From Glandiceps talaboti (Eukaryota; Hemichordata; Enteropneusta; Spengelidae): 64,000 bases of DNA. Shown in pieces: positions 25,895 through 38,585 of this stretch. Position 1 is the first letter of the stretch. Each line of letters opens with the position of its first letter. The stretch is taken from assembly GCF_964340395.1 (NCBI RefSeq), contig NC_135555.1, positions 8,284,431 through 8,348,430 of the forward strand. Reading direction: 5' to 3'. Below the pieces are notes generated by a model. It was not told where the DNA came from. It made no database searches and worked only from the letters and a program-made list of their open reading frames with translations. The position numbers were made by a program, and so were the translations under genes.

Positions 25895-25992
25895 TTTTGA
25901 AGGCTCAAGAGAAAGAACAGTTTCGCTAACTTTTAAATTAGTACTGTAACACTTATTTGAGTTTAATACTCTGAATAAGTATATTATATTAT
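25895..25992 (+). mobile_element. LINE tail fragment, relative of 21637-21742
   Basis: The segment ends 'tgtaacacttatttgagttt', 'actctgaataagtatatta', closely matching the 3' end of the element at 21637-21742. Both also share 'gaaggc.tcaa..gaaagaa' further upstream. No target-site duplication was obvious, and the copy is more diverged. Confidence 0.55.
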
Positions 25993-26815
25993 ACTATGCA
26001 CAAGCCAAGTTGAACAAAAAATATGGAATATATACTCTGGTTGTTCTATGTCATAACAACATGTGCCTACGTCAAAATAGAAGTCACAATGTTCAAAATC
26101 ACCATTACTTTCCCTAATTTTTTTTATATTACTGGTGCTGGTATAATTATATTCCCCAATATTTTTCTTCATTTAGTTTGAAAATACTCATGACCTAGGG
26201 GTTGTCACTAAGAGTCTGACAAAGATCCCTTAGGTCACTTGTATTTTCCTTGGCTGAATGAAGAAAAATATTGGTGAATAACATCTACATTATTATTGTA
26301 ACCTCAAAATAGGGTATTTTACAGACTTAAGATAAATATGGTATATCTATAGATTCATAGAACTGTAACAGCAATCATAATTGTTACAAGGACTATTTAT
26401 GTGTTGTATCATCTCAAAATGTTACACAGAAAGGTTACCAATGATCAATGTTACTCAATTCCAGCATTGCATTAAATACTTATATTACAAGTACTAAATG
26501 TACATACGAATTGAAACATTCTGTCATAAACACATGTTGTACATATTGCTTGGAAACATATTCCATGGTAATATGGTCAATTAGGAATACTGCCTGGTTA
26601 CCTTAAACTATTTGAATAGATTCCATGGAAACACAGTACAAGAGGGTAAGCTTAGTTACTATGTAGACAGATTATATGGAAACACAACATAACAGGGCAG
26701 AGGTTTAGTTACTTTTATATGGACGGATTATATGAACTTTCAGCTGATAAGTTACACCTAGCTAGATTAACCTACATGAAAATATTGTGATATTAAAAGT
26801 AAAGCAGAACAGATT

Positions 26816-26960
26816 GATTGATGGTTGGATGGATGGATGGATGGATGGATGGATGGATGGATGGATGGATGGATGGATGGATGGATAACTGATTGATTGA
26901 TTGATTGATTGATTGACTGACTGACTGACTGACTGACTGACTGACTGACTGACTGACTGA
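26816..26960. repeat. (GGAT)n-(ATTG)n-(ACTG)n compound tetranucleotide array
   Basis: About fifteen GGAT units, then six ATTG units, then about eleven ACTG units lie back to back in 4-bp register. The ATTG/ACTG pair is the same as in the array at 13561-13972, on the same strand. The Ser-Val-Ser-Gln and Ile-His-Pro-Ser frames on the minus strand come from the repeat. Confidence 0.95.
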
Positions 26961-27729
26961 GTCAAATGACAGTCTTTTGTTGAGAGAAAGAAACACTGCT
27001 TAAAGTTATATCACAAGTCACTATCTAGCTACTACATTCATTTTGTTTGTTAATGTTCTTATAAGTTTCTTCAAATCACACTTTGCTAACCATTATCTAT
27101 GGCTTCAATAAAAACTTATTAATCTATAATTGTTTGACCAATTAATCAAAATTGCTTTATTCATTTCATAATCAACTACCTGATTAACAATTATACATCA
27201 ATACAGTAATTAATCAAACTAAAGACAACTAAAGACAACTAATTGATTAAGTTACAGTCTCAACTCGGTGGGTGGTTACTATTTAATTTCATTACATTAT
27301 TTCTTGATCTGACATGGTCTCTTTCCTGATGACAACTGTTGTAGCTTTGTAAGATAAACATGTGTCAATCCAACTACAGTATAGACTATCACCAGTTGTA
27401 AACGGAAACAGAACTTGAAGGAATTGGTAGGTTGTGCATAGACTATCACCAGATGTTGTAAACAGAAAAAAAGAACTTGAAGGAATTGGTAGGATTGTAC
27501 ATAAACAAGCACAGATTCCAAAAACCATTTCTGTGATTTTGTTTTCGTACTTAATTTGCTGACAATTTTTGTTTATAGTCTGCAAACCGAAATTAGTCGT
27601 GATTTTAGAATCACGATCACGATCATATCTACTACTAGTTGTTTTTTTTACTTCCTATTTTTGTATTTCTCACATGATATTGTCATATATTCAATTTTCA
27701 TTCCAAAATTCATTGTCATTATAATTGTC

Positions 27730-27756
27730 AAAGTTAACAATAATATTGTTAACTTT
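27730..27756. repeat. Perfect 13-bp inverted repeat with 1-nt spacer
   Basis: The arm AAAGTTAACAATA is followed by one base and then its exact complement TATTGTTAACTTT. Such near-contiguous AT-rich palindromes can extrude as cruciforms or reflect a small insertion. It lies 49 bp from the longer hairpin at 27805-27893. Confidence 0.9.
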
Positions 27757-27804
27757 ACATATTATATGTAACAAATGTTTTGGCCACAGGTATGCAAAAC
27801 TTGT

Positions 27805-27893
27805 AGACTGAAAGATCCATCATTGTTTTTGTTTTAACAACTCGCTACTTAGGAATGGTTACAAAACAGAAATAGTGATGGATATTTCAGTCT
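27805..27893 (+). other. miRNA-precursor-like hairpin (candidate)
   Basis: The 5' arm (27805-27838) and 3' arm (27858-27893) are inverted copies: AGACTGAAA.ATCCATCA on one side pairs with TGATGGAT.TTTCAGTCT on the other. The loop is 19 nt. Of four arm differences, three become G-U wobbles if the plus strand is transcribed, leaving one mismatch and one 2-nt bulge in a stem of about 34 pairs. Stem length, loop size and strand-biased wobble all fit a microRNA precursor. I recognise no known miRNA seed in it. A short inverted-repeat transposon remnant is the main alternative. Confidence 0.3.
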
Positions 27894-30599
27894 TCCAGAA
27901 CTTGTTGTCAATACATCTTAAACTTTAAATTTCTCTGAACATTTAGATATTACTCCTCAATTCCAATATTTTTCTTCGTGAAGCCTAGGAAAATATGATT
28001 GATATAAGGGGCCTAGTCACCATCAATCAAAGACGATCCATCTACATAGATGCACAGTGTCGATCATGACATAGAACAACCTGGGCATAAATCACATATT
28101 TTCTGTTTGAATGAGTAAACCTTGGCTTTTGCATAATATAAGTATCCAGTTTTTGACTGAGAACATTGCAGCCATGGTAACAAATTTGGATATTCAATAT
28201 GAATTTTACCTTCTTATCGCCTCTAAAAAAATGCTATATGGCAATGTCATGCACTTTATTTATTTGTATTCACATGTCATAGGTTATGTCAAGGAGATCT
28301 TCTGCTATAAACTCTACTCACTGCATTTATATATGTATTATTTCACATTTCTTCAAGCTATTCTCCATTTTGGCATGAAACTTTAGCAACACAGCTGTTC
28401 AACTGTGTATGTCATACACCTCCCAGCTACTCACCTCCTATTAGCTATTCTGTTCTCCCTCTAGAAGTTGAGTTTTACAGTAAGCCCTATGCTATTTAAC
28501 TATTCTTGCCTCCTTACAGAAATGAGCTCTACACTAAGCCCCCATCCACCATGTAACTTTAATGCTCTTCCTGCACAAAATGATCGAATGCTATACCCAG
28601 AAGGAAGTCAACTGTCTTCGATGCCGACGATGCACCCAAGCATGCTGTGGAAAGTTGGCCAGATGAATGAATGATGAGCTTTTATCATGGCTCAGTTATC
28701 ATTAATGAAATCTGTCCAACTAATCATTAATCTGCTATCTTATTCAGAGGTCACCAAGGGTCATCCATCTTTTCTTTCTGGATCACAAAAAGTGACCTGC
28801 AGCTCTTCCTTTTGACATTTCCTCATATTTTATGCAGAAAAAGGCTCTCGAGTATTCAATTTACTATCTTTTTTTTTATTTTCTAGTTGAAACTACTTCC
28901 TTGTAAGTGTTTCCACTGATGGTTTTAAACAATGAACACAAGACAAAACATAAGCAGAGATTTATAGTCTTCTTTGTATGAAAGGTTATGTCATGCAGAA
29001 AACCTCACAAGTCAAAAGTCAAGAGAATCAGGTAGACTTTACCTACATATGTACTTCCCTAAGTTTAAACCTAATGCCCACATAGTTGGAACTGCAACAT
29101 TTGTGTTTTCATAATTTTTATGCTTATTTTTTATATAAATGTTGTATTTGATGAAGTATGTATGATCTCCCAGTGATCAAAATATGTTGACAAAAATGTG
29201 TAAATTGTCTGTGAATGGTTTTCATAATTGTTTAAACATGGACATCAAGCCAGGGTAAATTACAAGGAGAGGTAATTCAACAAATCAGAATGATTGAACC
29301 AATTAATGGAAAGGCTTGCTCTAGGGAAACTCTGATATGAAAAGTGAATGGGGAACACTCAGGTACATTTTACCTACCTACCACCCTTTAACAAAAACAC
29401 TGGTAGGGAACCCTGGTAAATTGACTGGGGAATTCACATATAGATTTTATCAACTTATCGTTCTAACACAACAATTAATAATGGAAAGATTTCATCTGAC
29501 TTTGATTAACATTTAAAAATGATGAAAATACAAATTCAAATTCAAATGTTGAAATATATATACTGAGAGATATCTGTACATGATATCAAGATTATTGTAG
29601 AAGGGAATTCGAGTAAATACCAGACGATCTCTACTTATGGTTTTGAAAAAACAACCTGACTACTGAGTTTTTCATGGTTCAACTTCACACACTAATGTTA
29701 TTTTCTGTTACAGCAATGTCTGAACTGTTCTATTGTACTTCTGTATTTTTATCTTGTACATATACAACTCCTCTGTGACGTACACTGTAATATCGACTTG
29801 ACTAACACAAACGACAGAACCCATACCCCACACACATCACATCACATCACATTCCCAGCAGGACCTTTTCTGTATCTTCTTCATACAACTATACATGAGC
29901 TTGTTTATGAGTTGAACTGTAGCCATTGATAACTGACCTATTCTATAATTTGTTCAATCACATACACATTAAATGTATGCTAGACAGATATATAAAGTTA
30001 ACGATGATCTGTGAATATTTCACTGCAGGAAAATACACGACAACTGTGCCTTTATAACTCTCACTGATAAAATAAAAGAAAACTACCACCTCTACTTTAA
30101 TCGGAGTGCATTGTATTCCTGTCAATTTGTATCTATGACCTTCTATAGTCTTACGGGAATAGTTTGAATTAATATTAAAAAGTACCCGGTGGGAAAAGAG
30201 AGAAAACGTGTAAACCAGGTGGTCTCAGGAGACAACGAATCATGTACAAGGTGTAACTAGAAAGTCCCAGGTGGTTTATCAATAGCAGACTGTGATAGGA
30301 CATAAATTATTTACAAGTTACAACTGATACATGTATGTAATAGAGTGATTTGACGACAACATGCACATGGCAAAGTCTTCACAGTCCAATACATGTAGTG
30401 TGACAATAACTATGTATTCCAAGTTTACAGTAATAGACACTGTCCCTTCCTTCGTAAACTACAGTTTGTGAGACTTAATATTAATTTTGTACTGTATACA
30501 TGATGATATGTCAAACAAGACCAAGTACTTTACTTTTCTCTTTCACAAAGATTATACAGTCAGACAGACAGCAATACTCAATACATATTGAAATTAACA

Positions 30600-30927
30600 A
30601 CTTTAGAAATCAGACGGATCAGAGCAGATTTGCTGGAAGTGTATACACTTTTCCATGGACATACTCCGTTGATCCAGTTGTGTTTTTCAAAGTATCTACT
30701 TTGACAACAAGACGACACAGTTTGAAATCATTTAAGGACAGATCCAGATTGGATATACGTAAATATATTTTCAGTCAACTCTAATACAGTCAACGTGTTG
30801 TAGACATTTGGAACAGTTTACCAGAAAGGGCTATTGCTACTTCATCAGTTAATCAATTTAACATGTGTATTGATAACCACCTCAGAACAGTAAGGGGTCT
30901 TTAAAAGCCTCAATGGCTTCCTACCCC
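30600..30927 (+). pseudogene. LINE ORF2 C-terminus, disabled by an in-frame stop
   Basis: The plus-strand frame running from about 30620 to 30903 reads like the extreme C-terminus of a CR1/L2/Jockey-type non-LTR retrotransposon polyprotein: 'VDPVVFFKVS', then 'RRHSLKSFKDRSRLDIRKY', then after a stop 'QRVVDIWNSLPERA', then 'SSVNQF' and 'DNHLRTVRGL' stop. The internal TAA (30782-30784) comes from a 15-bp tandem duplication in which 'cagtcaac' occurs at 30772-30779 and again at 30787-30794. The frame is otherwise intact across it. Reverse-transcriptase and endonuclease domains are absent, so this is a dead 5'-truncated copy. The minus-strand fragment at 3892-3995 is from the same family. Confidence 0.8.
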
Positions 30928-30929
30928 AG

Positions 30930-32309
30930 TAAAAAAGAAAAACATGTAGATCAGTATTACAAAAACATGCATAACAATTCCTGTACTGTTATGTTTATTT
31001 TGGGTAATTACTAGTATGTTTGATGATTGGTTGGGTAGTTACTTGCATGTTGCTGAGCTACTTTGTTTGTTGCTTCATTGGATAGCTGGTTCAATAATAC
31101 TATACCAAAGAATCTGTCAAAATCAGACGCATACAAAGTTTATTAAAATTCTACAAAGTAACAATTGTTGTTCCTACCTACATCTACTGTAATTATGTGG
31201 TAAGTTCAGCTATACAGCCTCTTATTATATAATTGCACTTATAATTTGTGTTGTTCATTAAGTGCAGTGGCAATGATTGCAGTATATATATATATATATA
31301 TATAATGGCATGAAAAGTAAAAAAAATTAGAAACTACTTTCTTTCGTTTCTATTTTGATTTTCTTTCTTTCTATTTTTTTTTTCTGAAGGTATTCCTTTA
31401 ATACCTTACAATATCAAGTATATTATTATCAGCATATGTAAATTATCGTTTTTTACTGATCTAAAATCTCAATTTTGTAACATTTCTCAAAAAAAGTCAC
31501 AAAAAATAAAAAATTATATCAATTTTCTATATTATGTATGTATTTGTACACGTCTTCATAACTAGCTTATTCCAAATGTATATTTTGAGAACACCGACAC
31601 ACTGACACTTTTCTAAGTTTTTAATGTTACTTACATGTAATTGAACATGGCTCTCATCAAACATATATGATCATTAAAACTACACACACAAAATTAAGTT
31701 AGGCTGTGTGATTACATCTTTCTATGCTGAGTTATGCATAAAAGATTGACTACATTTAAAAATACCTTTGATGCTGATTACAATCCATCAAGCTGTGATT
31801 AATATGCTCTGCATGCTATTTCACCTTTTATTACAATCTATGGTGGATTTCATTAGCTATTATGTCAAAATCCCAAACAAGTTTGACAACCACGATACAT
31901 AAAATAGATTTTAGCCTTACCCTAAAGAATTACACCAGGTGTCTTTATTCTTTTATTCACAATGTAAAAATATATGAAATAGCAAATGAAAGTACGAAGC
32001 CAACATAAATGGAAACTGTTATCTGACTACATCTAATTGAGAGAGTGAAGGCAGTATATACATGTACACCCATCCTTCAGGTGTAGTCAACATGACCTGT
32101 GTACCATATGTAACCAAATCATTTTGATGAATTTCAACCCTGAAGGCACATCTCTTCCAAGCTGTATCATATCTTCTATATGCTAGCAACGCACCATTGG
32201 GATTGAATACAACGCATGTCATACATGATTCACATCAATCTCTGCTGACATTCAATGTAAGAGTTGTCTTAGGATTTCAAATCAACAAAGATCTGTCTTA
32301 GTGCTCGGG
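30930..32309. other. Non-coding, nothing recognised; (TA)n at 31282-31303
   Basis: AT-rich stretch with a short (TA)n. A minus-strand open frame at 32019-32222 has a protein-like composition (Tyr, Trp, Arg), but an in-frame stop lies five codons upstream with no AG acceptor between, so it fails as an internal exon. It is recorded among the rejected items. Confidence 0.45.
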
Positions 32310-33180
32310 CAGATAAAACTTATCAATCTAACAAGTGAATTCTTAGTGTTTGGGCAGATGAAACTTATCAATCTTGCTGCAAGTGAACAACACATATCAA
32401 ACCTGCAGATGAATCTAGCATGTGAACACATCAAACTTGCACACGAACATAACATCAATCTTTGAGTTTGTTGAATAAAACAGAGATCAGTAATATTAGA
32501 GAGAATGCACATTTCATGGTATACCAGAATTTCAAGAGATATGTACGAGTTTGATATGAAATCATATCAATCTAACATTTGAACATATAAATCTGCAGCT
32601 GAACATATCAATCTAGCAACTAGACATATCCATCGTCCAGATGAACACATTATCTGAACATATCAAACTTACAGATGAACATATCAAATCTGTAGCTGAA
32701 CATATCAATTTAGCAACTAGACATATCCATCGTCCAGATGAACACATTATCTTGTAAGCGAATATATCAAAACCTGCAGATGAACATATCAATTTAGCAT
32801 GTGAACACATCAAATTGCACATGAACATATCAATCTAGCACATGAACATATCAATCCTAGCACATGAACATATCAATCTAGCACATGAACATATCAATCT
32901 AGTACATGAACATATCAATCTAGCACATGAACATATCAATCTAGCGCATGAACATATCAATCTAGCACATGAACATATCAAACCTACACTCAAACAAATC
33001 AATCAAGCAACTGGACACATCAAACCTACAGATGAACATATCAATACAGCATGTGAACATATCAAACTTACAGATGAACATATCAATTAAGCAAGTGAAT
33101 ATATCAATCTAGCAACTGGACATATCAAACCAGCAGATGAGCATATCAATCAAGTAAGTGAACATATATCAATCAACCAA
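32310..33180 (+). repeat. 21-bp minisatellite with higher-order duplication
   Basis: The unit is 'gaacatatcaatctagcacat' or close variants such as '...aaacctgcagat'. The segment 32840-32975 is nearly perfect, and the flanks are degenerate. A larger block containing 'gcaactagacatatccatcg' and 'tccagatgaacacattatc' appears at about 32596-32654 and again at 32694-32752, so a segment of about 98 bp was duplicated. Seven codons per unit keep a frame open (His-Glu-His-Ile-Asn-Leu-Ala), but nothing else argues for translation. Confidence 0.9.
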
Positions 33181-34335
33181 GAAATGGAACATAACCTAGG
33201 AAATGACTGCATCAGTCAAATATTTTTCATTCTACTGCAACTAAAGTTGTGCATGGCATATTCTCATTCATCACATGGTTCATATTTTGCAATTTTTGTA
33301 CCAAAACTCTGGGAAATATCTCCAAGCTGTCCTGGATCAATTTCGGGTATAATTTGTTATCCTCCCAACAAAAGGTGATTGATGAGAACACTTTGTAAAA
33401 CCAACAACAGTTGAGACAACAGGTATTATTTCATTTATTTGAAATGTTAATCTAGCAATGTTGATATTGTAAATTATATTATTATTGATCCTGGCGATGT
33501 TGATATTGAAAGCGATATTATTGATACTAGCTGGTATTCGCAGGCAATATTTTTTTCAAATGGCTCAGACACAAGAAATGTACACCTTCTGTAGTTGCTA
33601 GTTGTAAACCTGCCAAAGACCAGCTGGGACTGGTGAACAATTTTGACATAAAATAACAATTTTGACATAAAATTAATAATTTGGAATGATTTTCATTTTA
33701 TCTAAAGGGCGATCAAAAACTACATGAGGGCTTGGCACACTGTTTCTTTGTTCAGGGGGAACATAATTGCTGTGTGTTGATATACAACCTTTATTACTGA
33801 CAAGCAATTTGAATATTAACATGTCTACTGTTCTGTTCCATAACTACATGTATGTATTAAATTTATGCAAGAATGAATGCTTTTGGATACTGGGTTCATA
33901 TTACATACGATATACTGCTCCTAACAAAGTCAAAAAATATCCTAGGGTTGAGTACACTAACAGAGGCATGATTCATCTCTGATGATACCAAGAAGATATC
34001 ACAAAAATTTTGGATTATTGTCAATAATTTTCTATTGTGCATAGTAATATTTTATGTTTATTACATTCCTGGTTACCTTCACAGAAACTTTCACCTCATC
34101 ATTTTGATGAGCTTTATTAATTTCAAACATAATCTCTTAATTCTCATTACGTGAAATACAATTTAACCATCTAGACATGTCATAAAAATACTAATAATTT
34201 GATTTTACTAATATGATTTCCTGGTTAACACCATGACTTCCAAGTTGCAAATACTATGCATGCATTATTACAAGCACACATGTGAATAAGCCATCCTTTT
34301 AATAACACAAGGTAATACTTCATTAACCCAAATTC
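33181..34335. other. Non-coding, nothing recognised
   Basis: No supported gene. The 33474-33530 stretch contains a small direct duplication ('gatattattgat.ctggcgatgttgatattg'-like). Confidence 0.45.
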
Positions 34336-34339
34336 AGAA

Positions 34340-34595
34340 ATTCAAATACGGCTGCCACTGTGCAGCACCCATGTGCTATGTTAAAGCAGGAGAAAACCAG
34401 AGTACCTCGGGGAAAACCTGTGTTATATTTGGTAGGATCAAACCGAGTACTGTACCTTCTTTAATATATAACATACAGATCTGGGAAATTAAAATTAAAC
34501 CCAGCCAATGCTGGGCACTGAAGTTTGAACCAAGACTGCAGTGGTAACAGGCACTACAAGCCCACTGCTCTGACACCCCACAATCCCAGGTACCA
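34340..34595 (-). mobile_element. tRNA-derived SINE (diverged)
   Basis: On the minus strand a tRNA-like head shows an A-box-like TGTCAGAGCAGTGGG (34561-34575) and a B-box-like GGTTCAAACTTC (34520-34531) about 30 bp apart, as in tRNA genes. A body follows that includes GTTTTCCCCGAGGTACTC and TGGTTTTCTCCTGC (about 34388-34418). This motif resembles one I associate with SINE bodies of marine invertebrates, but I state that only from memory. The 92-codon frame here is not a gene. Ends and target-site duplication were not resolved. Confidence 0.55.
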
Positions 34596-34639
34596 GGAAT
34601 TGTGCATGTATAACACTGGTTGATTGTGACGTTCCAAGT

Positions 34640-36522
34640 ACTATACTCAATCAAAGTACTTGAGTTAAATACCTTTACAATTCGTGTGATTCACCAAGCT
34701 GATACATATGTTGGATGACATGCAATTCTTTACTTTTTTGTTTTGACTGTTCAAACCTGTTGACATAGTCTATCCACTACGCAATTGTATCAAAGTAGTC
34801 TTCTCCACATTGTGTGTATTATCTTTTGGTGTACAATATTCAATATATGTTTTTGAAATTTTTGACCCTGTATTAGTAAAGCCATCAAGCTGTTACACTT
34901 GCTTTTATTTTACATAGTTCACATTGTAATTTGTGTATGCACAACTGTTGTTTCTGCTTCAATATCCACACACTACTTTGTAATTGTATTAAGTCAATTT
35001 CTCTGGTGGCCAAGCAATGAATATCACACTCTACAACATACTAGCTAATTTCTCTGGTGGCCAAACAGTGAAACTAAAGTGGGTGTTGAATGCACATTTT
35101 CAACTGATTTGTGTGAATAATTGAAATCCATTCCTGTGTGAATTTCTAGATGAACAGTTCATTAGATTTGTTCATCATTCTTATAACTAACTGACATTAG
35201 TGTAGATTACAATATTCTATGATTAATCCATGACAGAGATGTGTATTCATCCACTTGAAATGAACACAACCTAACACAATCTCATTACTAACATTTTTCC
35301 TCATTTTACTTAAATTTTATTTTTCTCATATTTTCTCTATCACAAAGATATATTCATTAAATTTATATTAATACAGATGATTATATTTTCAATCCAGTAA
35401 CTAACAAATTAAAATAAAATCAAAGAACACACAAATATTAATCCTTTCCAGTATTGTTATTTCTAGAACTGTTATCAATTCAGCTTTAGTACCTTTTTCT
35501 CCATTTTTGTATATATGTATCTGCTGCTATTTGGCCATACTGGTCAAGTTCACAGAATAAAGAGAGATGTGCATATGCACCCTATAGTGTCTCACATTTG
35601 TGCTAAGTTTGTTTAAAATTGAAATGTGGGATTCACAGATTGGGCTCATGATGGATTCACACACAGAACAGACACGCACGTGCACACATGCATGCATGCA
35701 TGCACACGGGACATTCCTACAGCCACTTCCAGGCTGTGCACTTTCGGGGCGAAAAAATATTACTATATTGTTATGTGATGGTTTGACAGATATGAGAATG
35801 CCAGGATTTTTTTGAATCAAGTAAATACTGCCTTACTGTTACACTGAAAAAATAATACTATTAGACTTAGAGTACTTTAAAGTGCATTTATGATAGCAAT
35901 TAGACTACATTAATCATAGCATAAGTATAATTATGCCTCCATTACCATAATTGATAATTGAATGATGAAATTTTGATACATTTGTAAAAGCATTGACCCT
36001 CTACATTGACAGTCCACGGATGGTCTATGATAAAAAGTTATAACGTTGATCTGTAAACAAGCAAATTTAAGGTAAATCAAGGCTTTATCCTCTTATCAAA
36101 TAAAAGTATGTTTGGGTATAATATCATTTCTTTCCTGTGGTTATGTAGCCTGGAATCCATGCTTCCTTGTCTCCACTTTATAAGACAAAGAAATACTATG
36201 CCATAGAGAATGCAATATATTCATTAAAGGTGGTAGGTATGCAATATATGCCAAGGTTATCCCTCTAAAATTGTGATATACTGTATGCGAAACTATGCCA
36301 GTTTTAGTACCAGACTTTCTCTTTCTGTTGTCGAAGTTCACAAAACTTTAGTAAAAAGCATGGAATAGTTTCCGGGCTGTAGATGAAGCTCTTATAGATA
36401 CTTAAGAATTATTTTAAATCTTTTAATTTGGAATAGAACTCTTGGTAGAGTACAAAGTGTACATGCATGTACATGTACATATTACAGTACTGATGAGGGT
36501 GGGGGCTCTGGATGACTTTACC
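34640..36522. other. Non-coding, nothing recognised
   Basis: No supported gene. Minor features are a duplicated 'aatttctctggtggccaa' at about 34997 and 35045, and an alternating purine-pyrimidine stretch TGCACACATGCATGCATGCA near 35682-35706 that could adopt Z-DNA. Confidence 0.45.
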
Positions 36523-36525
36523 TAT

Positions 36526-36600
36526 TAATCAATCAATCAATCAATCAAGTCATTTATAAAGCACCAATTTGCAATACTTAGTAAAATTCAGAAGCACATG
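36526..36600 (-). mobile_element. SINE-type tail, reverse orientation
   Basis: On the plus strand (AATC)n at 36526-36548 is followed by 'gtcatttataaagcaccaat'. On the minus strand this reads 'attggtgctttataaatgac' into (GATT)n. It matches the tail that precedes the array at 13561, and in function the tail of the SINE at 17442-17828. The upstream body (up to about 36700) is unassigned. Confidence 0.45.
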
Positions 36601-38585
36601 TTGAACGCTTTGTTGAAAGATAAGTTTCCAGGTTCTCCTTAAACTACAGCACATGTTGTGGGCTTTTGACAAAGTTCCAGTGCATGCTGCACGTGAAAAC
36701 CACACCTAAAAACGTCATGTATTAAAACCACACCCACCAAATGATGAATCGAGTCTATACTTGGACTCATGCCAGTTTATGTAACTAACGTATTGCCTAT
36801 AAGTACATTTCTACATTTGAGGAAGCACACTCTACTACAGAATATATAGGACAACATACATTAACTACAAGGTGAACAGGTATAAACATACTTTTCAAAG
36901 TTCAACTTCCATGCTACAATACACTTACGAGTTACCCCCAGGCAATAGAATCTCAAAAACCTCACATTCAATAAAGTCTGCCCAGTACACAATACATTTA
37001 GCTGCTCACAACTCAATATTTCATACTAGGTGAATTGTTATATGATCTTTTCATTGCTGTTAGCCCTAAGGGATGCGACGTACTTCACATCACATCACAT
37101 CACATCATGTGATATAGAATTGAGCAATCAATCCAACACACATACGGAAGTCATGTGCTAATACTCTGAAGACTCAAATTTGAAGGAAGTTCTATTGATT
37201 GTAGTAAAAGTTGTTATTTTACATACGATCTTTATGAACTTACTTACAAAATGAAACATCATTTCAATATTTCATCAAATAATAATACCCACCATCCTCC
37301 AAAAATCAAATCAAATCAAATACAAACAAATATTGATTATAAACTTAATACCAATATCCAGATAGAACAGAAAAATCAAATACAAACATTACAAACCCAG
37401 TATCACTTCAATTAAATTCAATGGCATGCATGCGCATCGAGCCCATACAATAATTTGCCATATCACACTCTAACACACTTTTGCCCAATATGGCAAGTAG
37501 AGCACTCATCGATATCACTTCACTCAGTGATTTGGCTTTGATTTTTTTCTCAATATCTTTAAATTTCAGCACATAAAATAATGTTTCACTTTCAATTGAT
37601 GTGGTTATATCATTATAATGAGGTTTCTGTGCATATGATATACATGTATATATAAATGACAAAACCTGGGCTTTGCAGACCTAAGTAGTATGGTTTATGG
37701 GTCCTTCTACTTCTTAAGTCAGACCCTTCTGCCATGTACAACCTTGATCTGCAAAACCCATATCTTGACCATAAAGATTAATTTTGTTGGTAAATATGTA
37801 TCTTGGTGTTAGATTTGTGACACAGTTCAACAACCTATTTATTAAGGACTACCAGGGAAGCAGTATAGTTAGGTCTGAGCATTCTTAATTAATAAACAGG
37901 TATTCACTGGTATGATTTTCTAAAATCTAAAATTCAATAACTTGCTGTTTTAAGATCATTCAGTGTCTTGTATATGGATATCTGTGATGTATAGGTGTCA
38001 ATACAAATTATACAAATATTACTCAAAATGATAATGAGCTCTGAAGCATCATTCAGCATAAATACTTCCCAGAGCAAAAAGTGATCCATCCATTACCAAC
38101 TGATAGAAACTGACCAAAAATGTTCATCAGCTTAGTAGATCAAATGATTTACATAGGTCATATCTCAGTTCAGAGTTTTTAACCACTGAGCTTTCGATTT
38201 TCATCTGGTTTGACAATTTTACATGCTGATGAGGATCATTGACCAAAACAGATTGAAAGCTCAAAGCTACAAAACTTTAATCTGCTTGACAATGCATGTT
38301 ATAACCCATGCAAGTCAATATAAACTGATGTTCTATCACTAAATCCAACCTAACTGCTACTTGCTAAATCCACACCCTAACCCTAGCCCTATCGCCTCCT
38401 AATCCCTCCATATCCATCCATCCCACCCTACTCCAAGTCTACAGCCATATCCTAGACATCTCCCTACCCTAATTCCTACTCTAAAATAATACTCACGCTA
38501 AAACTGCACAGCTGGGCAAATATGTATCATGTGGATATTAATTATTCATGAGTAATGCATCATGGGGATTTTGAGTACGTAACGA

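Larger units (their letters stand above)
26965..30599. other. Non-coding; contains two notable inverted repeats
   Basis: No gene was recognised. Two inverted repeats at 27730-27756 and 27805-27893 are listed separately. Two similar segments near 27370-27425 and 27430-27495 ('agactatcaccag.tgt', 'gaacttgaaggaattggtag') form an old duplication of about 60 bp. A short (CACAT)n run lies near 29836-29852. Confidence 0.45.

Noticed and set aside
32019-32222. 67-codon minus-strand frame with protein-like composition (ALLAYRRYDTAWKRC)
   Set aside because: An in-frame TGA lies just upstream with no AG acceptor between it and the ATG, so it cannot be an internal exon. Too short to stand alone.
38340-38480. 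Possible interstitial telomere (CCCTAA words)
   Set aside because: Only two adjacent CCCTAA-like units, in loosely C/T-rich sequence; no tandem array.
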